From assembly GCF_031450805.1 (NCBI RefSeq), contig NZ_JARTVY010000003.1, forward strand, positions 124,001 through 188,000: a stretch of 64,000 bases of DNA, in the 5' to 3' direction. The notes beneath the pieces are model-generated. The model was given only the letters and a program-made list of their open reading frames with translations, did no database searches and was not told where the DNA came from. Each line of letters begins with the position of its first letter. Position 1 is the stretch's first letter. This DNA comes from Caballeronia sp031450805. GTDB taxonomy: Bacteria > Pseudomonadota > Gammaproteobacteria > Burkholderiales > Burkholderiaceae. Both the position numbers and the translations under genes were made by a program. Shown piece after piece: positions 36,399 through 46,090 of the stretch.

Positions 36399-37262
36399 TT
36401 ATGCAGCGATCATCCTAGCCTCGTAATCGACGGGAGTGGAGAAATCGATAGAGGTGTGCAGGCGTTGTCGATTGTAGTAGCCCTCAATCCAGTCGACGAT
36501 ATCCAGACGAGCCTGAGCGCGGGTTTCGTAGCGAACCTGATAGATTCGCTCGACTTTCAGGGTTTTGAAGAAGCTTTCCATTGGCGCGTTGTCCCATGCA
36601 TTAGCGCGACGGCTCATCGAAACGTTCATCTTGAAGTCGGCGGCCAGTTTTCGGTACGCCCGACTTGCATATTGACTTCCGCGATCGGAATGTAACAACA
36701 ACCCTGGCGGGGGCTTACGGTGCCAGCACGCGCCGCGCAGTGCCTGGCAGACCAGTTCCGCGTTGATGCGCTCTGACATTGACCAGCCTACGATGCGTCG
36801 GCTTGCCAGATCCAGAATGGCAGCTAGGTATAACCAACCTTCGCCGGTCCTGATGAAGGTGATGTCGCTGACCCAAGCCTGATCGGGCTGCCAGCCGTCA
36901 AAACGACGATCAAGCAGGTTGGGAGCCACCGGTAAGCGGTGTGTCGAATCCGTCGTCACCCGATACGGGCGTTTATAGACCGGCCGCAGCTCTAAGCGTT
37001 GCAGGCTACGGCGTACACGCTCAGCGCTGGCCGGCTGGCCCTGGATCCTTAATTGCCTTACGATCCGAGGACGGCCGTAGCTGCCGCGACTGGCGCGATG
37101 AATCGCTGCCACCTCCCGATCAAGCGCGGCGTTGGCCTGCGCTCGCTGACTTGGCCCGCGCTTACGCCACTGGCAATATCCGCTGCGCGACACCGTCAGG
37201 ATGTGACACAGCCGAGTAACACTGTACTGGTCGCGGTGCTCGTCGATCCATGCGTACTTCAC
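36399..37262 (-). CDS. IS3-family transposase OrfB, copy 2
   Basis: 287 residues, identical to OrfB of copy 1, with all three DDE residues (WVSDITF, HSDRGSQY, NAPMESFF). It overlaps orfA by 4 nt. Confidence 0.95.
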   Translation of the reverse strand: MKYAWIDEHRDQYSVTRLCHILTVSRSGYCQWRKRGPSQRAQANAALDREVAAIHRASRGSYGRPRIVRQLRIQGQPASAERVRRSLQRLELRPVYKRPYRVTTDSTHRLPVAPNLLDRRFDGWQPDQAWVSDITFIRTGEGWLYLAAILDLASRRIVGWSMSERINAELVCQALRGACWHRKPPPGLLLHSDRGSQYASRAYRKLAADFKMNVSMSRRANAWDNAPMESFFKTLKVERIYQVRYETRAQARLDIVDWIEGYYNRQRLHTSIDFSTPVDYEARMIAA

Positions 37263-37585
37263 CGCGACCCCTTCACGAAGTACGCCGTCGCTTTTCGAAG
37301 GATCTCGATATCAAGTCGCGCACTGGCGAGCTCTTTGCGAAGGCGGCTGTTCTCCGCCTCCAGTTCGTTGACCGGGCGCGTCGGTCGCGTGCTCTTCACT
37401 TCGTGACTGTCGACCTCGCCGATACGTTGAGCAGCGCGACTGCGTCGACTCCAATTGCCCAAGGTTGCCACGGGCACTCCAAGCCTACGCGCGGCTTCGT
37501 GCTGCCCGACTGATTCGGCAAGCCTAATGGCCTCGACCTTGAACTCGTCCGTGTACTGCCGCTTTGGCACTAGCTTCTCTGACAT
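37259..37585 (-). CDS. IS3-family transposase OrfA, copy 2
   Basis: 108 residues, identical to OrfA of copy 1, from the ATG with GGAGG upstream. Confidence 0.9.
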   Translation of the reverse strand: MSEKLVPKRQYTDEFKVEAIRLAESVGQHEAARRLGVPVATLGNWSRRSRAAQRIGEVDSHEVKSTRPTRPVNELEAENSRLRKELASARLDIEILRKATAYFVKGSR

Positions 37586-37651
37586 TAAAACCTCCGTACA
37601 AACAGAAATTAGCAAATTCCTGCTGTACGTGAAATCGAGGCATGGTCAAGT

Positions 37652-38657
37652 TCGTCCCGAAGCAGCCAGCGTCAATCCTCGCTACGTCGGCAGCAGGTTC
37701 GATCGACAGATCGATGAAGCCGCTTACCAATACCGTAGAAGCAAGGCCTTCCTTGGGCATACGTGGGCATCGAATGCCACAGCGCGCGCCACAGGATATT
37801 GGCTTCGCTACCGGAGCATCCCGAAGGTCGCGCGAGGTGAGCCGCCAGCTTTTCCAGAACGTCACTTTGAAGCGTTGCTCTTCAAAGGCTTTCGTAACGG
37901 CGATCGTTACGACTATCGTGGCATCTTGATCACGCTACTGCTCCATGGCGCGGGATTTCGAGAGTCGGAGCCTTTTCACCTTTACGTGCAGGACGTATTT
38001 CCAGATCCCCAAGACCCGCGTCAAGCCAAGGTCCTTATCCACCATCCGCACTACGGGACCGCGCCTGCTGATTGGTGCGACGAGCGAGGGCGACCGCGTA
38101 AATCGAACCGGGCAGAATACCTCGGCCAGCGCTTCGGCCTTGTGCCGCGTACAGACTTGATGGACCGACGGCATGCTGGCTGGAAAGGCGGTATGCACGA
38201 CGGTCCTTACTACAAGCAGGCGTACTGGTTCGTGCCGAAGTACGGCGAGTGGTTTCTGGAACTGTGGCATCGCTATTTGAAGCAGCTTGCGCATTTTGAT
38301 CGGGATCATCCGTTCGCTTTCGTGAACCTGCGGCGAGAACCCTATGGTGCGATATACACCCTCACGCAATACAACAAGGCTCACGCGGCCGCGTGCAAGC
38401 GAATTGGCCTCGAAGTTGGTAAGGCGCTTGGCACAACTCCGCACGGGCACCGACACGCCTACGGCCAGCGTTTGAAGCACGCGGGAATCGACAAGCCAAT
38501 GATTCGCCGCTTCATGCATCACGCATCGATCGAGAGCCAGGAGATCTACACACAAGCAAGCTTTAGCGAAGCCCGAGAAGCACTTCAGCAAGCGGCGCAC
38601 CGGCTGGATGGACTTCTTGCGACGCCCCTGTCGGATTTGGTCCGTTCATCTGACTAG
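37652..38657 (+). pseudogene. gmtY: gmtY recombinase, 3' catalytic part
   Basis: This contains the catalytic domain of the tyrosine recombinase: first Arg in LLHGAGFRESEPFHLYVQDV, HxxR-like TTPHGHRHAYGQRL, and RRFMHHASIESQEIYTQASF with the nucleophile Tyr in EIYTQ. All the expected catalytic residues are kept, so inactivation comes only from the IS. The stop at 38657 is 28 bp before the gmtZ start. Confidence 0.8.
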
Positions 38658-38685
38658 CCACATCTCCACGTGACCGAGCAAATAC

Positions 38686-41292
38686 ATGTACAAAACCTCT
38701 CCAACTAAGCCCAAGGCGCGTCGCAAGGCGGCAAGGACCGAGCGCAGCATGCGACGCGATTCGGATGCAACCCTGGCCTGGGTGCTGGAGTTTTATCCAG
38801 AACTTGCAGCCTGGAGAGGCTTCGCCTTGGAGTGGCTCGGTGGGGAAACGCATGGTCTATACCAAAGGCTGCAGGCCCTATCGACTTTCTTCGAGCGCTA
38901 CCTCATCCTGCAGAGCCTGCCGCTGGACCCGAGTGTATTCCTAGCGCAAACGACACAGGTTCCAGAATTTCACCGAACGGCGTGTCCTGACTCTCCTTGG
39001 GGCATCAGCGCGAACAATCTTATTCACGCTTTCCTGCAGTTTGTGTTGCTTCGGCATTTCAGTCAGATTGGTAACAACGATAACGCCGTATTAATGCAGG
39101 GCTATCACAACCCGGTACGTCGTATGTCGAAAGCGGGGTTGCCGAAGCGCGGCGAGAGCGTTTATTCACCGCTGCCTTATGGCTACATCGACCAACTTCG
39201 GCAGATGCTGGCGGCGGGACCTCATTTTCGCGATTGGCAATGGGCACATGGTGCACTCGGGAGCAAGATCGGCCATATGGGTGCGAGCGCGCCTGATTGG
39301 CTCGACGTGACCGAAGACGAGATTGATCGCGACGATCCGGATTGCGTCTGGCGCATACGCAAGCTGAGTCGAAACTATCGCGGTGGTCAAGTGTTGCAGA
39401 TGTGGAGTCCGGTCCGATGGGTTGCACTGCTTGTGAAGCTTATCTTGCCGTTACGAACTAGCCAGGTCCGTGTACTTGACTCCGGAGAGGCAGACACTTG
39501 GCGCTATGCGGCAGGACGTTGGGAACGAAACAGCAGCGACATTGCAGAAGGAAGCGAATCTCGACCGTTACAGCAGGGTGTGTTCCGGCGCGACTTTGAT
39601 CGCAGCAGCAGCGAGGACGCACTAGCGGTCCTGTATATCAACACGAACAAGACCGCCGATATTTCGAAGTCAGGGCCAGAGAAGGGCTATTTGCTGCCGT
39701 GGATGCAAGGCGGAGCGGTTCACCAGAATGTTTTTTACTGGATCGAGAAGCTGCGCAACTGGCAACAGAAGTACAACCCCATCTCGCGTCGGACCTCATG
39801 GGCAGAACTTGATCGTCGACATATCATCGCCAAGACTGATTTTCAGTTGGCGCGCTATCCTGACGCGTGCTTTCTCTTCCGATTGCCAGAATATCCGACG
39901 GCACGAATGCGTAACTTCCCGCTTCAGGATCAGGCGCTCAATTCGTGCTGGTTTTATTTGCTGAAGGAATTCGAGTCACGGCTCGCCGGGCGCTCCGAGA
40001 CTCACCACAACGGAACACCGATTCGGCTGCTGCCGCCCCAGACCAAGAGGAGGACGTTCTTCCCACTTCACAGTTTGCGAGTCTCCCTTGTCACTGCGCT
40101 GGCCTTGGAAGGACAGGTGCCGTTCCCTGTGCTGCAGAAGCTTGTCGGTCATAGCCGGTTGGTCATGACCTTGTACTACACCAAGCCTGGAGCCACCCAT
40201 ATTCGCGACGTCCTGCTCGATGCGAAGGCTCGCCTGGATGCAAATAAGAATGCGAGCATTCAGAACTTCTTGCTCGATACTGCACACGACGAACTTGTCC
40301 GAAGTGCAATCTGCAATAGTGTGAGCAGTGTTGCCGATGCAATCCCTGAGCATCCAGCGGCAAGAAACGCGTTGGGCTGGATGCCAATGCACCACGGCCT
40401 GTGCCTCGCTGGAGGAAATGCCAGCGATTCGATGGAGAATCGGTCGATTGGCGGATGCCATAACGGAGGTCCGATGGTTTTGCCGGGGACTGCCGTTGGC
40501 AACGCAAAGCACGCTCCTGTTCCGGGAGGGAATCGCAACTGCGTTCGATGCCGCTGGTTTGTGACGGAGCCTCACTACCTTCCATCGCTCGCCGCGCACT
40601 TCAACACGATCGCCTACCATTTCGACGAGGCCCGCAATGCTTGCCTCGTGAATGAACGCATGCTTCTCGACCTAAAGAAGCAGAAGGCTGACGCTGAAGA
40701 CGCTGGCAAGATCTTCCTTCATCTCGATGCCTTTCGGCAGGCTGAGCGCGTGTGGGAAGGGTCGATGAAGCGATTCAACGACTTCGCGGAAGATCTCACC
40801 GCTTGTTGGCGGCTCATTGAGCGCTGCAAGGCTGCGCTCGACCGGGCCGTCGAAGACTCTACTCAACTGGTGGCGGTGGGCACCGCGAGCGATGTGCACA
40901 TCGCGTTCGAAGAGACCGAATCGGAATTGCTTCAGCTCGCTGGGGTTTGCGACGACGTCGAGCTCTATCCGGATCTCGATGCAGGCAAGGCAGTCTTCCG
41001 TCGTAGTCAGTTGCTCGATGCCGTGCTTTATCGCGATCACCTTGCGCCCGTCTTCATGACGCTGGGCGAAGAAGAGCAACTCCGCGTTGGCAATGCATTC
41101 ATGCGCCGTCTCGCGCGGCAGATAAACCCCGCTAATCCAATGCTGGGAACGCGGCAGGTCATCAACCTGATGGACGCCGGCCGGAGTCTGAGCGAGCGAT
41201 TTGGCGTTGATTTCGCCACGTTTCTGCCGGAATGCAATGCCGCCAGCATGCTTAAGCGCAAGCCTCAAACAATCGACGAGTCGCAAGCATGA
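38686..41292 (+). CDS. gmtZ: Gamma-Mobile-Trio integrase GmtZ
   Basis: An 868-residue protein of the GmtZ size and order. A tyrosine-recombinase catalytic region lies around residues 460-510 (FPLHSLRVSLVTALALEG, KLVGHSRLVMTLYYTKPG), giving HxLR, GHS and Tyr. After it comes a Cys-containing segment (GGNRNCVRCRWFVTEPHYLP) and a helical, probably coiled-coil tail. GMT elements are mobile islands described mainly in Gammaproteobacteria that carry defence and toxin cargo. The gmtZ stop overlaps gmtX (ATGA, 41289-41292). Confidence 0.82.
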   Translation: MYKTSPTKPKARRKAARTERSMRRDSDATLAWVLEFYPELAAWRGFALEWLGGETHGLYQRLQALSTFFERYLILQSLPLDPSVFLAQTTQVPEFHRTACPDSPWGISANNLIHAFLQFVLLRHFSQIGNNDNAVLMQGYHNPVRRMSKAGLPKRGESVYSPLPYGYIDQLRQMLAAGPHFRDWQWAHGALGSKIGHMGASAPDWLDVTEDEIDRDDPDCVWRIRKLSRNYRGGQVLQMWSPVRWVALLVKLILPLRTSQVRVLDSGEADTWRYAAGRWERNSSDIAEGSESRPLQQGVFRRDFDRSSSEDALAVLYINTNKTADISKSGPEKGYLLPWMQGGAVHQNVFYWIEKLRNWQQKYNPISRRTSWAELDRRHIIAKTDFQLARYPDACFLFRLPEYPTARMRNFPLQDQALNSCWFYLLKEFESRLAGRSETHHNGTPIRLLPPQTKRRTFFPLHSLRVSLVTALALEGQVPFPVLQKLVGHSRLVMTLYYTKPGATHIRDVLLDAKARLDANKNASIQNFLLDTAHDELVRSAICNSVSSVADAIPEHPAARNALGWMPMHHGLCLAGGNASDSMENRSIGGCHNGGPMVLPGTAVGNAKHAPVPGGNRNCVRCRWFVTEPHYLPSLAAHFNTIAYHFDEARNACLVNERMLLDLKKQKADAEDAGKIFLHLDAFRQAERVWEGSMKRFNDFAEDLTACWRLIERCKAALDRAVEDSTQLVAVGTASDVHIAFEETESELLQLAGVCDDVELYPDLDAGKAVFRRSQLLDAVLYRDHLAPVFMTLGEEEQLRVGNAFMRRLARQINPANPMLGTRQVINLMDAGRSLSERFGVDFATFLPECNAASMLKRKPQTIDESQA

Positions 41293-41951
41293 ACAGCGTG
41301 ACATTCGACCACCCGAATGTGCTTCTCGGCACGCTGCTCGCCAAGGGTGGTCGCGCCCATCGGCTTGCTCGGCTAAAAGCGCTGCACGACATTTGTCGCA
41401 GGCATCAGGAATCAGGCTCGCGCGATTTTTCTCTCTCAACCATCGGTCGCCTGGCGGAGGCGGAAGGCATCCTAAAGGGGCGCGTCCTCTACAACATGCA
41501 ATCGGCAGACTACCGCAAGCTGATTTTGGCCTGGGCGACGTATGCCGGGCCCCCGACACTTCGACCATCGAAACCGCTGGCAAGCCACGAATACCTCATG
41601 CGTATTCACGACCCCGCGATCCGCTCCATCATGCAAGCAATCATCGGGGAGCGAGACAAGCTCCGGGCCGAGGTCAACCTTCTGAAATCCCACGCTCAAG
41701 TCGTCGTGGATCGACGCCCAATCGGTGTGCGCGCGTCAGGAGCCGCCATCGCGTTGCCAACAACGACGAACGGCCACAACGCGCAGCTCACTCCTTCAGA
41801 ACTTGAAGCGCTGGGGAAGGCGGTCTCTGCCGACTACCTCGAAAGACATGGCTTACACGAAGGCAGCCATGGCGAGATCGTGAACGAACACGGTCGGACA
41901 GTGTTCGATGTCGGCTTCGCGCGTGCAATACGAAAGATCCTCGGAGCTTGA
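41289..41951 (+). CDS. gmtX: Gamma-Mobile-Trio protein GmtX
   Basis: A 220-residue protein with an N-terminal helical domain (RAHRLARLKALHDICRRHQE, FSLSTIGRLAEAEGILKG), a central coiled-coil stretch (MQAIIGERDKLRAEVNLLKS) and a C-terminal segment (GEIVNEHGRTVFDVGFARAI). Size, position after gmtZ and translational coupling match GmtX, the third trio member. Its biochemical role is not established. Confidence 0.8.
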   Translation: MNSVTFDHPNVLLGTLLAKGGRAHRLARLKALHDICRRHQESGSRDFSLSTIGRLAEAEGILKGRVLYNMQSADYRKLILAWATYAGPPTLRPSKPLASHEYLMRIHDPAIRSIMQAIIGERDKLRAEVNLLKSHAQVVVDRRPIGVRASGAAIALPTTTNGHNAQLTPSELEALGKAVSADYLERHGLHEGSHGEIVNEHGRTVFDVGFARAIRKILGA

Positions 41952-41976
41952 ACAGCCGATAACCGAAACGATGTAG

Positions 41977-41998
41977 TTCGATGTATGCATACATCGAA
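41977..41998. repeat. Perfect 22-bp palindrome downstream of gmtX
   Basis: TTCGATGTATG is followed at once by its exact reverse complement CATACATCGAA, 25 bp after the gmtX stop. There is no loop and no T-tract, so a terminator is unlikely. The half-site ACATCGAAA recurs at 42160-42168. It may be a recombinase or regulator binding site. Confidence 0.7.
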
Positions 41999-42135
41999 AC
42001 GGAGAGTCCTTGGCGACCCCACCGCAGAACGCCTTCACGCTTTTCGCCCTCAAACTATGTACTTCACGGGTATAGGTCCAGATGCCGGGATGAATGGACT
42101 CGACATGTTTGGGCAGGGCCGCCATTTTGCATAAG

Positions 42136-42155
42136 TACTGTATGGATGTACAGTA
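42136..42155 (+). promoter_or_regulatory. LexA (SOS) box upstream of the SRAP operon
   Basis: TACTGTATGGATGTACAGTA matches the classic enterobacterial SOS consensus at 17 of 20 positions, with intact CTGT and ACAG arms. It lies 300 bp upstream of a 114-residue ORF that precedes the SRAP gene. A short possible leader frame starts at 42177. I see no convincing gene between 42001 and 42434. Confidence 0.75.
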
Positions 42156-42434
42156 CTTTACATCGAAATCTGCAACATGGAATTGCGCCCTTTTTTGCCA
42201 GCGTCGGCGCATGCATGCGTATGCTGGAGCCCATTGCCCATTCGAAGGGCGGATCGGTAAGACTTCCGGCCAGCGTGGTCCGACCCGCGGAGCCGCGCAG
42301 GAACAGGCGTTGATTCTCGCGTCCGTGTCCGCACTTGCAATCAACCAGGCGTGAACGCGCCTCGCGGTCAACATCGAGAAACGAAGGACGAGAGGGAACA
42401 ACCTGAACGAACAACCCAAAGGAACAACCACCCT

Positions 42435-42779
42435 ATGGCTGACTCAGATATCAACGAAGTGGCGCAAGCGCGTGCGGAACTGCTGTGCTTCCTGGTTGCA
42501 ACCGTCGCGGCGTCGCGCTCGCTTACGCAGGAGTGGCGAGTCGATCATGTGGTGGAGAGCTGCCGCATCCGGCTTCGGCGTAACCACCTCTGGATGGACT
42601 GGCTCGATCGCGTACGGCTCGGGCAGCTGGCGCTCAGAATCGCAAAGCAAGATCTAAAGGGCGCCGGGATCGCGGTGCGCCAGTCGAATGTGCAGGCGCT
42701 CTTTACCGGCGATATGCAATTGAACTATGGGTGCACCGTCATCAAGAAGATGCTCGCGCTGTGCAAAGAGGCGCTGTGA
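42435..42779 (+). CDS. Uncharacterised protein upstream of SRAP
   Basis: A 114-residue protein starting MADSDINEVAQARAELLCFL and containing RVDHVVESCRIRLRRNHLWM, IAKQDLKGAGIAVRQSNVQA and YGCTVIKKMLALCKEAL. Codon use is typical of the neighbourhood (high GC3), so I take it as real. No known domain is recognised. It lies between the LexA box and the SRAP gene on the same strand, 85 bp before the latter, so SOS induction is likely. Confidence 0.6.
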   Translation: MADSDINEVAQARAELLCFLVATVAASRSLTQEWRVDHVVESCRIRLRRNHLWMDWLDRVRLGQLALRIAKQDLKGAGIAVRQSNVQALFTGDMQLNYGCTVIKKMLALCKEAL

Positions 42780-42864
42780 AAGATCGGCATCGATGCGACC
42801 GGGAACGGTGCACCGCAGCCACGGATCCGCAACAGCACGACGGCACCAACGGGGGACCTCACGC

Positions 42865-43836
42865 ATGTGTTATTCAGCACAGATTCAGGCCGACTACCGT
42901 CGGTACGTGAAGTTGTTCGGCGCGCAGATGGATATTCGCGAGTTCACGCGACTCTTCTGGGAACGCGCTGAAGGCAGCAAGGCCAAGATCCCCAAGGCGA
43001 TGGAAGACGCTTCTCGTGAGCCCGCGACCGATGACGAGCGTCAGATCAAGACGTTCATTGACCGGTTCAACGCGGAGCAGGCAACCCGGCTCGAACAGGA
43101 TCTGTTCAAGCAACGCACACGGCTGGCGGATGCAGAGCGGTCGCTGCAGACGAAGGTGACCAAAGCGGCAACCGAGAGCAAGCGCATTGCCACGGACAAG
43201 ATCGATGCCGCGCTACGGCGCCTCACCGATCTCGATCGTTGCGAGCCGGAACCGCGTGATTCGCGCATTTTTCCCGGCTACTATGCGCCGGTGCTTGTGG
43301 TCGAAGACGGGCAGTATGTCGTTAAGCCGATGCGCTATCAATGCCGCATAGCGGGCAAGCCTGCGAACTACGACATCAAATTTCCCGGCACGTACAACGC
43401 GCGGCGCGACAGCCTGGACAAGTTCTGGAAGCCGTGCTTTGGCCATACGCACGGCCTGCTGCTCGTCGACGTCTTCTATGAGAACGTCATGCGCGCGAAG
43501 TGCGAGAACACCTTATTTGAAACGCATGCCGGACCGCAGGCGCCGGGCGAGAACGTCGTCCTCGAGTTTCGTCCCAACAACGGCCAGTTGCTGATGGTCG
43601 CGTGCCTGTGGTCCAGGTGGACGGCGCCGGCTCAGCCGGATCTGTTGTCGTTCGCGGCCATCACCGACGAGCCGCCGGCCGAGGTCGAAGCCGCGGGCCA
43701 TGATCGCTGCATCGTCCCGATCAAGCGAGAGCATGTCGACGCCTGGTTGCATCCGCAGGCGTCCGACCTCGCCGCGCTCGATGCCATTTTGGAAGATCGA
43801 GACCGGCCGTACTACGAGCATCGACTCGCGGCGTAG
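42865..43836 (+). CDS. SOS response-associated peptidase (SRAP; HMCES/YedK-like)
   Basis: A 323-residue SRAP protein beginning MCYSAQIQADYRRYVKLFGA. After Met removal Cys2 is the residue that links to abasic sites in single-stranded DNA. The Asn site (FPGTYNARRDSLDKF) and Glu site (LLLVDVFYENVMRAKCENT) are recognisable. The late His motif is altered (CIVPIKREHVDAWL). The protein is longer than YedK by about 100 residues, with a charged coiled-coil insert at ~60-130. The LexA box at 42136 makes SOS control likely. Confidence 0.85.
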   Translation: MCYSAQIQADYRRYVKLFGAQMDIREFTRLFWERAEGSKAKIPKAMEDASREPATDDERQIKTFIDRFNAEQATRLEQDLFKQRTRLADAERSLQTKVTKAATESKRIATDKIDAALRRLTDLDRCEPEPRDSRIFPGYYAPVLVVEDGQYVVKPMRYQCRIAGKPANYDIKFPGTYNARRDSLDKFWKPCFGHTHGLLLVDVFYENVMRAKCENTLFETHAGPQAPGENVVLEFRPNNGQLLMVACLWSRWTAPAQPDLLSFAAITDEPPAEVEAAGHDRCIVPIKREHVDAWLHPQASDLAALDAILEDRDRPYYEHRLAA

Positions 43837-43947
43837 AGGGGGCGTAGTGGCGACCAGCGGTGATGCTTTGGCCGGCGACGTTTGGCCGGAAACGCTCGGA
43901 ACGCTCCTTGCTCGTCGGTCATTGTTATTTTCTCAGGAGATGCGACG

Positions 43948-44169
43948 ATGGCAGGTGACAACTCGTATAAGCCCGGTGAAATCGTCAAGGTGTCGGGTAT
44001 CTATTCCGTAGTTCACGACGATGGACAAGACACCTTCGAGGTGACGTGTGTTGAGGGTGAGCACTTCCCGCCCACGCGCACTGGCAAGGGCGCGCACTAT
44101 GAACTCAAATACGGCGCGACGCACTCGCATAAACATGGCGAGCTCAAGGGCACCGAAGCGCGTGGCTAG
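43948..44169 (+). CDS. YjzC-like small protein
   Basis: A 73-residue protein, MAGDNSYKPGEIVKVSGIYS followed by EVTCVEGEHFPPTRTGKGAH, resembling the YjzC-like family (PGxxxxxSGIYxxV pattern). The function is unknown. CAGGAGA lies 7 nt upstream of the ATG. It could be a separate transcript from SRAP, 111 bp away. Confidence 0.65.
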   Translation: MAGDNSYKPGEIVKVSGIYSVVHDDGQDTFEVTCVEGEHFPPTRTGKGAHYELKYGATHSHKHGELKGTEARG

Positions 44170-44202
44170 CGTTTGATTCGCCAGCGTGAGATTGCGACTT
44201 CC

Positions 44203-45700
44203 CTAGCGCTTCATGCCGACCGCCCGGCGCATCGCGGCGGTGATTCCTTGCCGCGTGCGCCAGTAGCCTCCCCACGGATCGGTGGTGAGCGTCCGTTGTC
44301 GGTGGATGGCTTGTGCCATCGTCCATTGGTCGCCGCTTTTCACGTCACTCAATTCATCCCATGAGACCGGCATCGACACCGCCATGCCGGGGCGTGCGCG
44401 CACGGAAAACGCGGCCACCGTGCTGGCGCTCCGACCGTTGCGCAGGTAGTCGATGAAGATCTTGCCCACGCGGTTCTTCGGACCGAGGACCGCTGAAAAA
44501 CGCTGCGGCACCACGCGTGTCATATGCTGGGCGACCGCCTGGGAAAACAGCTTGACCTCATCCCACCCCTGTCGCCGGTTGAGCGGCACGACAATGTGAA
44601 AGCCTTTGCCGCCGCTGGTCTTCGCGAACGAGCGCAATCCCAGCTCATCTAGCACCACCTTCACGAGCGCTGCCGCTTCGAGCATGGCCGACCACGGCAA
44701 CGCAGGATCCGGGTCGAGATCGAAGATGACCCGATCCGGATACTCCAGATCAGGCGCCGCGCCATTCCATGAGTGAATCTCGACGACGCTCATTTGAGCG
44801 AGTCCAATCAGCGCGTCGGCGGTGTTCGCCACCAGCAGCGGCTTGTGTCCCGGATACAGACTCACAGGCAATTCTTGGATGCCGGGAATGCGCGCGCGCT
44901 CGGAGTGCTTCTGGAAGAACAGCTCGCCGGCGATGCCGTCGGGCGCGCGTACGAGCGCAAGGGGGCGGGCATGTAGATAGGGCAGCGCCCACTCGGCGAT
45001 AGCGTCGTAGTAACGCACGATGTCGAGCTTGGTGTGCCCTGATGCTTGATCCATCACGCGCTGCGGATTGCTGATCTTGATGTCGCCGACGATGACCGTC
45101 CCGCGCGGCCCGGGCCGCTCGCGCGTCGAGCCGATCTGCTGAAGACCCTCCACACACGGATTGTCGATGACCTTCTCTTCCGTCACCGCACGGGCCGGCT
45201 TGTCTTCGCGCAGCGCGTGAAAGACCGGATGGCGGACTTCGCCATTGGGCGTCCATTCGAGGAAGGCGACCTCCGCCACGATGTCCGGCTTGAGCCAGTA
45301 AAACTCGCGATCGCGCTCGGGTTCCGGCGCGTTATAGAAGGCCGGTTGGCCCTGCTGCAAACCCTGCGCGCGCTTGCTGAAGGCAGCACTTCGTGCGGGC
45401 GTGAGGTGAGGCGCAACATGGCCGGCATACCGGAGCATGCCATCTGGCTCGTAGACGCCCAGCAGCAACGAACGCACGCCTGATTTCGCGCCCTTCACAC
45501 GCGAAAAGCCGCCGACCACGAACTCTTGTCTCAGCGTGCACTTGAGCTTGATCCAGTCGTTCGAGCGTCCGGACCGGTAGGGCGCATCGGCCCGCTTGCC
45601 AATGATGCCTTCGAGCTGCATCTTGCACGCCGAGGCGACGAGTGAAGCCGGATCCTGGGCGAAATCGTCGGAATAGCGCAGGAGCGGATTCTCGACGCTT
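44203..45700 (-). pseudogene. ligD: ligD, 3' part: end of ligase and polymerase domain
   Basis: This holds the ligase OB-fold side (GIIGKRADAPYRSGRSNDWI, KLKCTLRQEFVVGGFSRVKG) and then the archaeo-eukaryotic primase-like polymerase domain with the catalytic FDLDPDPALPW and TSGGKGFHIVVPL. An open frame runs from 44203 up into IS copy 3 (to 45894), but that extension is IS sequence and not ligD. Joined to the 5' part the protein is 654 residues. LigD joins double-strand breaks with Ku, but no ku gene is in this window. Confidence 0.85.
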
Positions 45701-45763
45701 TGACCATGCCTCGATTTCACGTACAGCAGGAATTTGCTAATTTCTGTTTGTACGGAGGTTTTA

Positions 45764-46090
45764 ATGTCAGAGAAGCTAGTGCCAAAGCGGCAGTACACGG
45801 ACGAGTTCAAGGTCGAGGCCATTAGGCTTGCCGAATCAGTCGGGCAGCACGAAGCCGCGCGTAGGCTTGGAGTGCCCGTGGCAACCTTGGGCAATTGGAG
45901 TCGACGCAGTCGCGCTGCTCAACGTATCGGCGAGGTCGACAGTCACGAAGTGAAGAGCACGCGACCGACGCGCCCGGTCAACGAACTGGAGGCGGAGAAC
46001 AGCCGCCTTCGCAAAGAGCTCGCCAGTGCGCGACTTGATATCGAGATCCTTCGAAAAGCGACGGCGTACTTCGTGAAGGGGTCGCGGTGA
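45764..46090 (+). CDS. IS3-family transposase OrfA, copy 3
   Basis: 108 residues, identical to the other OrfA copies, with the GGAGG site before ATG 45764. Confidence 0.9.
   Translation: MSEKLVPKRQYTDEFKVEAIRLAESVGQHEAARRLGVPVATLGNWSRRSRAAQRIGEVDSHEVKSTRPTRPVNELEAENSRLRKELASARLDIEILRKATAYFVKGSR

Larger units (their letters stand above)
36369..37648 (-). mobile_element. IS3-family insertion sequence, copy 2 (1280 bp)
   Basis: Same element and same orientation as copy 1, with the same terminal repeats. The target duplication is AGT (36366-36368 and 37649-37651). Both transposase frames are intact and encode proteins identical to those of copy 1. The host gene is gmtY. Confidence 0.95.

Noticed and set aside
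16911..37648. A true composite transposon formed by IS copies 1 and 2
   Set aside because: Each copy has its own target duplication inside a different host gene, so they inserted independently. Joint movement remains only a possibility.
37455..38657. A 400-residue integrase starting inside IS copy 2
   Set aside because: The N-terminal part is IS sequence. The gene is the 3' half of gmtY.
44203..45894. A 563-residue LigD starting inside IS copy 3
   Set aside because: Its first ~65 codons are antisense IS sequence. The real ligD start is beyond the element at 47448.
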